A DNA stretch of 14,664 nt from CAYQUC01 sp964514215 (GTDB taxonomy: Bacteria; Pseudomonadota; Gammaproteobacteria; UBA6429; Thiohalophilaceae), in the NCBI GenBank assembly GCA_964514215.1, contig CAZEPW010000074.1, forward strand, positions 1 through 14,664. Direction: 5' to 3'. Below, one piece after another: positions 8,103 through 14,383 of the stretch; within the stretch, counting starts at the first letter, position 1, and the number at the start of each line of letters is the position of its first letter. Made by a program: the position numbers and the translations under genes. The notes under the pieces were generated by a model. It had not been told where the DNA came from, searched no databases, and saw only the letters and a program-made list of their open reading frames with translations.

Positions 8103-8561
8103 ATGAAAGCATTACGTAAAATTATGTGTCTGGTGTTGTGTTTTGCACTATCGAGTTACACATTACCATTGTTTGCGGCGACAGCAGCAGTGCAGTCTGA
8201 ATCGCTAGTTAGAATTGAGTTAACGGATCAAGAAATGCAAAAAATAGTTGGTGGCACAGGCAGTGTTGATGCAACCATGTCTGAATATATTCGTTATGAT
8301 CCAAAGGTTGCACCGATTGCTCAAGCGGTGATTTCAAACCGTTCTAATATATCATTACCTTATGTGTTAGAAATTATGGATCTCAATGGCAACTCACTTG
8401 AAGTTTTAGTTTCTGGAACATTGGCAGCTGGTGAAACTAAAATAATTTCTGGTAGTGGTTCTCCCGGTATAAATAAAGGATCTGTTCGAGTTAAACTCGG
8501 TGGTGATGTAGGCATAATGGCGATTGATACTGCGTACTTAATCACACAAAGCCCGCAATAA
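8103..8561 (+). CDS. Small exported protein with a Sec signal and a double-glycine leader
   Basis: The product (152 residues) has a Sec signal peptide (1-25, ending SSYTLPLFA) and then ELTDQEMQKIVGG (39-51). That is a near-perfect double-glycine leader: Leu -12, Glu -8, Met -7, Ile -4, Gly -2, Gly -1. The remaining 101 residues (TGSVDATMSEY onward) are probably a beta-rich domain and align along their length with the N-terminal module of the DUF1800 protein (shared ISNRS/LVNRS, SLEVL/VLEVL, LAAGE/LPPGE). There is no catalytic motif and no Cys in the mature part. Cysteines occur only inside the signal core and do not form a lipobox. GAGGTG lies 5 bases before the ATG. It is followed 66 bases later by the Lnt-C39 gene. 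I infer that it is a client of that peptidase; its own function is unknown. Confidence 0.82.
   Translation: MKALRKIMCLVLCFALSSYTLPLFAATAAVQSESLVRIELTDQEMQKIVGGTGSVDATMSEYIRYDPKVAPIAQAVISNRSNISLPYVLEIMDLNGNSLEVLVSGTLAAGETKIISGSGSPGINKGSVRVKLGGDVGIMAIDTAYLITQSPQ
8217..8255 (+). other. Predicted GG-type C39 leader cleavage site
   Basis: This encodes ELTDQEMQKIVGG, which meets every main position of the double-glycine leader consensus. The glycine codons are 8250-8255. Cleavage would expose TGSVDATM. The site lies about 26 residues after the predicted signal peptidase cut, so it should reach the periplasm intact. Confidence 0.7.
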
Positions 8562-8579
8562 TTATTTAGCTGTTTCTGA

Positions 8580-8606
8580 AGGGAAGGGTATAGTATATCC
8601 TTCCCT
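8580..8606 (+). promoter_or_regulatory. Intercistronic GC-rich hairpin
   Basis: AGGGAAGG (8580-8587) pairs with CCTTCCCT (8599-8606), and the stem can extend inward through TATA/TATA. It lies between the 152-residue gene and the Lnt-C39 gene. No T run follows. A role in uneven expression or mRNA stability is plausible: abundant small client, scarce membrane enzyme. Confidence 0.5.
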
Positions 8607-8627
8607 AAAGAATTGTAGGGATAGCAA

Positions 8628-10739
8628 TTGAGAGTGAAAGAAGTTCGTTTTTGGCTTGTTGCCATAATGTCTGGCTTATTAATGGCGTTAAGTTCTGCAC
8701 CGTTCGATCAGTGGTATTTATCCTATATTGCTTTTGTTCCATTATTTTTAGTCACCAAAAATGTTTCATCTCATAAACAAGGATTAGCGTTTGCATTAGC
8801 TTGCACTGTTATTGCGGCTAATTGGTGGCATAGTTCAATTATATTTAGTAGTTTATTTTTTATTCTTATTTTATTTATATTGGGTTTTGCATTTTATATA
8901 TGGGCATTGCTTAGCGCACAATTTAAAACCGAAAAATCGCATCCGATAGTAACATTATTTATGCCTGCCATTATTTGGGTAGGTTTAGAGCGTATTTTAA
9001 GTAGTGAGTTAGTGGGGATACCGTGTAATATTGGCATTACCCAAACCAGTCAAACAGTATTTATTCAATCAGCTGATCTATTTGGAATATACACCACTTC
9101 TTTTTTGTTAATTTTGAGCAATACCGCTATTGCCTTGTTGATAGGTTTATTACTCGATAAGAAAATAAAAATTAATTTTCAACAACATAAACAACCAATA
9201 ATCGCACTAAGTTCCGTTGTTATTATTATGATTGCAAATCTTATTTATGGTATTCAACAAGTGCTACAAAATAATGAGATTAATGATGATAGTAAAGTCA
9301 TTAAAGTTGTTTTAATACAGCCAATAATATCCAGTAATTTATATGCCAATAGTTGGCGCAATCCTGAATCAAGGTTGTTCGTGCGAAATACCTTAACTCA
9401 GTTAACCAATGATGCTTTAACCGAAAAGCCTGATTTATTAGTTTGGCCTGAGGGTGGTAATGGTTACTTAAATATGCGAATAAAAAAATTACGTGATGAG
9501 TTGTATAATATCGCGCGTGATAATAATACTGATTTATTGATTTCAAGTAATGATCTTGATACACAAGGAAGAAAATACAATACTTTGTTTTCAATTTCCA
9601 GACAAGGGCAATTTTTAGATCGTTATAATAAAGTAATGTTAATACCGGGAGCTGAAGATAGCTATACGGCTGGCACGGAATTTCATCCGATTCGAAGTTC
9701 TTTCGGAGAAATTGGTCCATCTATTTGTTATGAATCAAATTTTCCGTCACCGTTAAGAAAACAAACAAGCAAAGGTGCTGAATTATTGGTGGTTTCGACG
9801 AGTGATGCTCCATTTAAAAAAACCTCACTCACAATTAATCATACTCGAACTGCAATATTTAGAGCCATTGAAAATAATCGATGGGTGGTTCATGCATCGA
9901 ACACGGGGCCATCGGTTATTGTATCACCAGAGGGAAGAATAACGGCAGCAGCACAATTTTATCAACGTGGTTACATCTCTGGTAATGTTAAATATATAAA
10001 AGAGAAAAGTATATTTACGTCATTCGGTTATTTAATACCGATATTATTATCAGTAATTGTTATTGCGTTAATTTTAATTGCAGTATATAAAGCAATGAAA
10101 CAACACAAAGAACTTAAAAAATCGTTAATGAAGCTTAATCTAAATAAGTTGACTAAACGGTTTATTACCCATTATTTGCCATTAACATTATTACACAGCG
10201 TTTTTTTAAGCTTACTCATTTTAACTAGCATCGTTATCGTTTCTCGTATGGTGCCTGAGTCAAAAAATAGCACGGTTGTTGATATAGTTAATGATTTTTT
10301 TGAACCTTTAGATAAACGCGCCCCCGATAAGGTTGCCGATAAATTTTTGCAAGCCAGTAGTAACACCTGTGGTCCGGCTGTCCTTGCCTATTTATTTAGT
10401 TTTTATGGCCATGAAATCTCAGAAACAGAGTTACTACCTGATATGACGGTCACTCAAAAAGGCTCAACAATGTTGGAGTTAAAAAATACTGCTATAAAAC
10501 ATGGCTTTAAAGCAAAAGGTGTGCGTGAGAGCTATGCAGCTTTAATGAGGGAGCCATTACCTGTTATAGCGTATATTAATGATTCACATTATGTTGTGGT
10601 TAATAAAATAACAACATCAACAATATATTTGTTTGATCCATTATTAGGTCATGTAAAAGTGGCTCGTTCAGTTTTTGAAAGTGAATGGAAAGGCTTTATA
10701 TTATTGGTGAATATGCAAGAAATTAAGAAAACCATATAA
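8628..10739 (+). CDS. Lnt-like apolipoprotein N-acyltransferase fused to a C39-type peptidase
   Basis: The product has 703 residues. The N-terminal half has several membrane helices (about 8-210) and then a nitrilase-fold domain (about 225-458) like Lnt, which transfers an acyl chain from phospholipid to a lipoprotein N-terminus. The likely triad is Glu275 (WPEGGNG), Lys335 (DRYNKVMLIPGAE) and Cys367 (SICYES). A helix at about 464-487 returns to the cytoplasm, and an extra helix (about 517-540) crosses again. The C-terminal domain (about 563-697) is C39-like: Gln575 and Cys581 in QASSNTCGPA, His654 in NDSHYVVV, Asp670 in YLFDPLLG. Both catalytic domains should face the periplasm. The TTG start has AGGGA 6 bases upstream; a GTG at 8634 is an alternative. 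The Lys-Cys loop is shorter than I recall for E. coli Lnt. A housekeeping lnt is expected elsewhere, so I give no symbol. Confidence 0.88.
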   Translation: MRVKEVRFWLVAIMSGLLMALSSAPFDQWYLSYIAFVPLFLVTKNVSSHKQGLAFALACTVIAANWWHSSIIFSSLFFILILFILGFAFYIWALLSAQFKTEKSHPIVTLFMPAIIWVGLERILSSELVGIPCNIGITQTSQTVFIQSADLFGIYTTSFLLILSNTAIALLIGLLLDKKIKINFQQHKQPIIALSSVVIIMIANLIYGIQQVLQNNEINDDSKVIKVVLIQPIISSNLYANSWRNPESRLFVRNTLTQLTNDALTEKPDLLVWPEGGNGYLNMRIKKLRDELYNIARDNNTDLLISSNDLDTQGRKYNTLFSISRQGQFLDRYNKVMLIPGAEDSYTAGTEFHPIRSSFGEIGPSICYESNFPSPLRKQTSKGAELLVVSTSDAPFKKTSLTINHTRTAIFRAIENNRWVVHASNTGPSVIVSPEGRITAAAQFYQRGYISGNVKYIKEKSIFTSFGYLIPILLSVIVIALILIAVYKAMKQHKELKKSLMKLNLNKLTKRFITHYLPLTLLHSVFLSLLILTSIVIVSRMVPESKNSTVVDIVNDFFEPLDKRAPDKVADKFLQASSNTCGPAVLAYLFSFYGHEISETELLPDMTVTQKGSTMLELKNTAIKHGFKAKGVRESYAALMREPLPVIAYINDSHYVVVNKITTSTIYLFDPLLGHVKVARSVFESEWKGFILLVNMQEIKKTI

Positions 10740-10762
10740 ATTATAATTTGCATATAATGTGG

Positions 10763-12088
10763 TTAACTAAGTGTATTATCTAGTTTGCCAAGCGATTTCA
10801 AAAAAATATAATGATCTAAATAATAACGTTTAAAACTTGAATAATTACCATACGGATACCCAAATTCTTCGCACGTTTGTTTTACAATTGGCGTTATTAA
10901 ATGCAAATGTTCCTGAGGTATGGCAGGTAATAAGTGGTGATTGAGATGATGGTTTAAACCACCGGTGACCCAATTAAAAAACCAATTGCCAGCTTTTAAG
11001 TTTTTAGTGGTGTTACATACGTGAAACGCCCACGTGTGATTGTTATTGTCGATTGTTGGTGTTTGAGTCATATGAGGTAAACCCGAGCTAATATAAATAG
11101 CCGATTGCCAAATGAAGAAGTAAACTCCCGCAGCTAATAAAAACCACCAAACACTGGTTAAATAAACTGGTAACGCAATATGAATTGTTGCGGCAAAAAT
11201 GGAGGATAAAATAATGTCACGTATATTGCCTTTGTCTTTTAAAATTTCCCTATCATCAAAAAAAGCTGTGTTATACCCACCAATTAGCTGTAAAAATAAA
11301 TAATAACCATAAGCAAATGGAGCATAGATGTGTTGAAAGTTATGCTGAGGTTTTTTAGCAACCTTAGGTGATAAACGTACAATGTTTTTTAGTGCATAAA
11401 CATCGTAATCATGCATTGGATCCATCGGATAGTTATGGTGTCGAATATGTTCATATTGAAAGTAACGCTCTGGCATAAAGGGAATAAATACACCCCATAA
11501 CAGGTTGTTAATTATCCAGTAACCCGGGATGCGGGATATTTTTTTAAAAATATTACCATGAATTTGTTCATGCCCAAATGCACCAATTAATGATGAGGTT
11601 GCTAACCCCATTGGTATGGCTGCAAGTAATCCCCACGGTGGTGTTAAATATAAAATAAACCAACAACCGATAAATAGTAGGCTTGTTGCAAGTAATTGAA
11701 AATAACTAAAATAAGTCTTTTGGTAATTAATATTATTAGACGTAAAAAAATCATAAACGCGTTGTTTTAAAGTGCATAAAAAATCATCTTGGTATGTAGC
11801 AAATATTGGGCGATAATTTTTAACGGAACCGATAAAGAATGGTTCTAGCATTTTTTTCGACAGTTTAAAGTGACTTGAATAAAACATTGCGCTAGCATCT
11901 TCGCCAGCAAGAATTGCTAACACATTTCCACCAGGATGCTTATTAATCCAATGTGTTATATCGTAGATGTATTGATCGATAACGATCCAACAATCATTGT
12001 GGTTATTGTGCTTTTTTATTTCCTGCCAACTAAATGATTGACGATCCGATATTAACTTTTCAGTATGCAACTGCAGAGATACGTCCAC
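10763..12088 (-). CDS. Cytochrome b5-fatty acid desaturase fusion
   Basis: The product (441 residues) has an N-terminal cytochrome b5 domain (about 18-92) with HPGG (51-54); haem ligands are probably His51 and His73. The membrane desaturase domain carries three histidine boxes: HEQIH (173-177), HIRHH (214-218) and HLNHH (381-385). This is the layout of front-end desaturases, which insert a double bond between an existing one and the carboxyl end using electrons passed by the fused b5 domain. In most of those the third box is QxxHH; here the Gln is replaced by His, so regiochemistry cannot be assigned. Membrane helices lie around 128-168 and 290-335. The start is the first in-frame candidate, a GTG without a clear ribosome binding site, so the N-terminus is uncertain by several residues. 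It is convergent with the Lnt-C39 gene, 23 bases apart. Confidence 0.88.
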   Translation of the reverse strand: MDVSLQLHTEKLISDRQSFSWQEIKKHNNHNDCWIVIDQYIYDITHWINKHPGGNVLAILAGEDASAMFYSSHFKLSKKMLEPFFIGSVKNYRPIFATYQDDFLCTLKQRVYDFFTSNNINYQKTYFSYFQLLATSLLFIGCWFILYLTPPWGLLAAIPMGLATSSLIGAFGHEQIHGNIFKKISRIPGYWIINNLLWGVFIPFMPERYFQYEHIRHHNYPMDPMHDYDVYALKNIVRLSPKVAKKPQHNFQHIYAPFAYGYYLFLQLIGGYNTAFFDDREILKDKGNIRDIILSSIFAATIHIALPVYLTSVWWFLLAAGVYFFIWQSAIYISSGLPHMTQTPTIDNNNHTWAFHVCNTTKNLKAGNWFFNWVTGGLNHHLNHHLLPAIPQEHLHLITPIVKQTCEEFGYPYGNYSSFKRYYLDHYIFLKSLGKLDNTLS

Positions 12089-12113
12089 TGTGTATTACTT
12101 ATATTGTTGAATC

Positions 12114-12156
12114 TTGAGTAAGATTTGTTGTTATCGCTATGCAGATCTTAACTCAA
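12114..12156. promoter_or_regulatory. Inverted repeat upstream of the desaturase
   Basis: TTGAGTAAGAT (12114-12124) is the inverse of ATCTTAACTCAA (12145-12156) apart from one extra base. It sits 26 bases before the desaturase start. It could be an operator or an mRNA stem. No T run follows in either direction. Confidence 0.35.
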
Positions 12157-12157
12157 T

Positions 12158-12191
12158 ATTATGTATTAGTGATTATTATGTATTAGTGATT
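12158..12191. repeat. Perfect 17-bp tandem duplication
   Basis: ATTATGTATTAGTGATT occurs twice in immediate succession (12158-12174 and 12175-12191). It lies between the stop of the upstream membrane-protein gene and the desaturase, next to the inverted repeat. Confidence 0.85.
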
Positions 12192-12201
12192 GTATTAAAT
12201 G

Positions 12202-12765
12202 TTACATATCAGAAAATTGCTCAATACTTAGCTCACCACTCTTGAGCATCGCAATTGCTTTTTGAGTTAGTATGTTGCGTTGTTGAATCGTGAGTTTATC
12301 CGCTTTTTTGATAAGGTGTTTGAGTTTCATGCCGGGGTTATTAGCCGCGGAACTGATAATCTTTTCAATATCATCATACTGTTGTAATTGTTGTGTTGTT
12401 GGTTGCTCTGCAGGTAAGGCGGTTATTTGAGTTGATTTAATTGGCTTTTTAGTTACTGCAGGAGCATTGGCAATAGCTGGATTATTGCTCATCATTGTTG
12501 CTTGTTCGGCCATTGGAGCGGTATTTTCTTGCTGCACACGCATAGCCATGTCTGACATATTTTCTAATGGTTTAGACGAATCCTGCATTTGCTCGGCTTG
12601 CATTTTTGCGGTAATTACTTTCATCGGTTGTGTATTAGCATTAACTGATGTTGTGGCAGGTGTTTGTACAAGTTGTTCTGTATTTGAGGTTGATTTTATA
12701 ATTGCAAATGCACTGACAACGCCAAATAGAGACCCACCAATAAAAAGATATATTGATTTATTCAT
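12202..12765 (-). CDS. Membrane-anchored hypothetical protein, low-complexity middle
   Basis: I do not recognise this protein (187 residues). It has one N-terminal membrane helix (about 5-24, YLFIGGSLFGVVSAFAII) with a short basic start. A long segment rich in Gln, Thr, Ala, Met and Pro follows (about 28-125), then a charged, probably helical C-terminal part (about 130-187, with KLKHLIKKADKLTIQQRNIL). The layout suggests an inner-membrane anchor holding a flexible tether and a small helical domain in the periplasm. The ATG at 12765 follows AAGGAG by 5 bases. A GTG two codons upstream overlaps that site and is rejected. It lies upstream of the desaturase on the same strand (113-base gap) and diverges from the gene at 13089. 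A strongly open frame on the opposite strand is treated as a shadow. Confidence 0.7.
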   Translation of the reverse strand: MNKSIYLFIGGSLFGVVSAFAIIKSTSNTEQLVQTPATTSVNANTQPMKVITAKMQAEQMQDSSKPLENMSDMAMRVQQENTAPMAEQATMMSNNPAIANAPAVTKKPIKSTQITALPAEQPTTQQLQQYDDIEKIISSAANNPGMKLKHLIKKADKLTIQQRNILTQKAIAMLKSGELSIEQFSDM

Positions 12766-12770
12766 GATCA

Positions 12771-12776
12771 CTCCTT
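12771..12776 (-). promoter_or_regulatory. Ribosome binding site that fixes the start at 12765
   Basis: On the minus strand AAGGAG stands 5 bases before the ATG at 12765. The alternative GTG at 12771 would overlap this site. Confidence 0.7.
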
Positions 12777-13088
12777 AGTCACTTTAATAGCCTATTTAAA
12801 GGGTTTTTTGGTATTTTATACTGATGCTTTGATACTGGAAATTGCTCTGACAATTGAAAATTATTTATTTTTTTTACTAATATCACATACTATTACGGCA
12901 TAAGCAATAACTATTGTGTATTTTTTTTGGACATTTTTTCAGACAAAATAAATGACATTAGTGAGTTCATTTCAGCGGAAATATCGATTGATTACAAAAC
13001 ATACAAACACAACATTCCATTATATTTTCACTAAAGTAATTTTCAACTATTGCCGATAGAGCGAATTCATGACCAGTGGAGAGTTTAA
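12777..13088. other. Divergent intergenic region, about 310 bp
   Basis: It separates two genes transcribed away from each other and must hold promoters for both. It is AT-rich with T runs near 12870 and 12922. A GTATAAAAT-like -10 can be read on the minus strand near 12815-12823, without a convincing -35. No small gene or strong hairpin was found. Confidence 0.4.
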
Positions 13089-13682
13089 ATGCATTCAAAA
13101 ATAAGCGTTATTGCCAGTATGATGTTTAATCTATTATTTATATTAAGCAGTATTAGTTGCTTAGCGCAGGCAAATGAACAGCAATCAAAAATAACCGAGT
13201 CAGATGATGACAGTGATGATACTGTTGTGGCGATAGCCGGAGCTAATGCCCCAGATTCAAGTTTTATTTCCTATTTATCATCTTCATCATTGGCTTCGAA
13301 CCATGAAACAAGTTTTGTTTGTTTAATCAATTCACCCTATGAAGTTCGTCGTTTTGAGCTTAAATGTGATGAAGCAGAATACCTTGATGTGACTTTGGCA
13401 GATTGTTGTCTTGAAGGAGATACTTGGCAAGCAACAGCTAAAGTGTGGGATGAAAAACCCAATAAAGCAATTGTTGTTACACCTAGTAAGGATAATGAAA
13501 AAAGTGCTGTGGCTCGCGTTTATAATAATGGTGGTGCTGAAGCAAACTTAAAACAATTAACCGCATTGATTGAATGTCGTTATAAAAGTGGAATTAATCA
13601 ATTTCCAGCGGCTTCGTTATTTACTACAACAAGCGATGGTTATTGTACAGTGAAAGACCTAGGCGTGAAAATCAGCATGTAA
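13089..13682 (+). CDS. Secreted Cys-rich hypothetical protein, possible third leader-module member
   Basis: The product (197 residues) has a Sec signal peptide, MHSKISVIASMMFNLLFIL through SSISCLAQA (about 1-28). An acidic stretch (ESDDDSDD, 37-44) follows, then VVAIAGA with Gly51-Ala52. The mature part has six cysteines (in VCLI, KCDE, DCCLE, ECRY and GYCTV), an even number that fits disulfides in the periplasm. Gly-Ala falls at the same distance from the start as the GG/GA of the two clients. The next residues NAPDSSFISY resemble GNIDATMLDY, and a later LINS...LDVTL stretch loosely resembles LVNRS...LEVL. The leader lacks Leu at -12 and Met at -7, so membership is only suggestive. GGAGAG precedes the ATG by 5 bases. 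Function unknown. Confidence 0.75.
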   Translation: MHSKISVIASMMFNLLFILSSISCLAQANEQQSKITESDDDSDDTVVAIAGANAPDSSFISYLSSSSLASNHETSFVCLINSPYEVRRFELKCDEAEYLDVTLADCCLEGDTWQATAKVWDEKPNKAIVVTPSKDNEKSAVARVYNNGGAEANLKQLTALIECRYKSGINQFPAASLFTTTSDGYCTVKDLGVKISM

Positions 13683-13736
13683 CCTAAATTTTAAATACTG
13701 TCATTAAACGTTAGATGATTTTCGGAGGAGGAGCAC

Positions 13737-13784
13737 GTGCAGACGGTTAAGTTATTTGTCGAATGCAACAGTATTTGGTTGTGA
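13737..13784 (+). CDS. Possible 15-residue peptide behind a very strong ribosome binding site
   Basis: GGAGGAGGAG (13724-13733) is the strongest Shine-Dalgarno sequence in the window and is well placed for a GTG at 13737, which opens MQTVKLFVECNSIWL and then stops. A second tiny frame (13783-13818, MVNKKKYFRLE) overlaps its stop as TGATG, the form of translational coupling. No known family is recognisable. It could be a leader peptide, a gene remnant, or chance. Confidence 0.25.
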   Translation: MQTVKLFVECNSIWL

Positions 13785-13828
13785 TGGTTAATAAGAAAAA
13801 ATATTTCAGATTAGAGTAACTTAAAATT

Positions 13829-13860
13829 AAAAAGTTTGGACTGCTTTTACCAAACTTTTT
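13829..13860. terminator. Bidirectional intrinsic terminator
   Basis: AAAAAGTTTGG (13829-13839) and CCAAACTTTTT (13850-13860) form a perfect 11-bp stem around a 10-base loop, with A and T runs at the two sides. It lies between two convergent genes and can end transcripts from both. Confidence 0.85.
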
Positions 13861-13873
13861 ATATCTTAATTTA

Positions 13874-14284
13874 TTAGGACACTTCTGCCACGTTTAACCA
13901 AGTATCGTGTTTATTACAGACACTCAAGACATGCACTGGCCCACGATAATTTGCTATTGTAAAATTTGATATTGGGCTTTTTGTTTTTGTTGGATCAAAC
14001 ATATTTTCAGTGATATATTTAAAATCTTTGTCTAGTACGATATGTTTAATTATATAATGTCCGTGAGCTTTCATTTCGTGTGGTGTTACTACTTGTAATT
14101 TGTTACCGGATACTTCTATTTTTGGTAAGTGCCCAGCAGCTTTTTTGCTCCAACGACCCGGCGCATCTTTTGTGTAATATAAGCCACCAGCCATACTCGA
14201 GGTACTGGCAAGCACAATTTTGGGAGCAATAATACCAGTAGCTGAACCAGCAACTGCGAGACGAATAAAATTTCTACGATCCAT
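13874..14284 (-). CDS. Tat-exported superoxide reductase/desulfoferrodoxin-like protein
   Basis: The product (136 residues) opens with a twin-arginine signal, MDRRNFIRLAVAGSATG, with likely cleavage after VLAS (about 27). The rest matches the iron-binding domain of class II superoxide reductases: GHLP (His52), TPHEMKAHGHY (His69 and His76, possibly His74) and SVCNKHDTW (Cys123 and His126). These are the four His and one Cys that hold the square-pyramidal iron. The family reduces superoxide to hydrogen peroxide. There is no N-terminal rubredoxin-like desulforedoxin domain. The Glu-Lys pair usually just before the first His is Ala-Gly here, so catalysis may differ. Export would place the protein in the periplasm. 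The ATG has AAAGG 8 bases upstream. It is a single gene, ended by the shared terminator. Confidence 0.8.
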   Translation of the reverse strand: MDRRNFIRLAVAGSATGIIAPKIVLASTSSMAGGLYYTKDAPGRWSKKAAGHLPKIEVSGNKLQVVTPHEMKAHGHYIIKHIVLDKDFKYITENMFDPTKTKSPISNFTIANYRGPVHVLSVCNKHDTWLNVAEVS

Positions 14285-14310
14285 AGTAAATACCTTTGTT
14301 GTGAAGTCAT

Positions 14311-14333
14311 TATCTCTTTTTTGGGCAGAGATA
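14311..14333 (-). promoter_or_regulatory. Hairpin in the 5' leader of the SOR-like gene
   Basis: TATCTCT (14311-14317) and AGAGATA (14327-14333) are a perfect 7-bp inverted repeat, 27-49 bases upstream of the SOR-like start. It may be an operator or an mRNA structure. Confidence 0.35.
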
Positions 14334-14355
14334 GTTAGCCATTAAAACTGATTTA

Positions 14356-14383
14356 ATAATAGTACATTTCATCATTGCCACAA
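14356..14383 (-). promoter_or_regulatory. Candidate sigma-70 promoter for the SOR-like gene
   Basis: On the minus strand TTGTGG (14378-14383) stands 16 bases before TATTAT (14356-14361), a 5/6 match to the -10 box. Transcription would start near 14349, just ahead of the leader hairpin. Confidence 0.35.

Noticed and set aside
8103..8180. Lipoprotein signal (lipobox) in the 152-residue client
   Set aside because: Cysteines at 9 and 13 lie within the hydrophobic core, are not preceded by a [LVI][ASTVI][GAS] pattern, and are followed by a standard signal peptidase I site at PLFA.
8103..8561. Classical double-glycine bacteriocin
   Set aside because: A bacteriocin precursor would have a bare leader and an ABC exporter with an N-terminal C39 domain. 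Here a Sec signal precedes the leader, the mature part is about 100 residues without bacteriocin features, and no exporter or immunity gene is present.
9301..9720. 139-codon open frame on the minus strand inside the Lnt-C39 gene
   Set aside because: It lies entirely opposite a well-supported coding region, has no ribosome binding site or recognisable domain, and its composition is that expected of a reverse-strand shadow.
12467..12778. 103-codon open frame on the plus strand, with apparent Cys-rich membrane segments
   Set aside because: It is the antisense of the membrane-anchored hypothetical gene, which has a good AAGGAG site and a sensible protein layout. The apparent Cys content comes from reading its Gln/Ala/Thr codons backwards.
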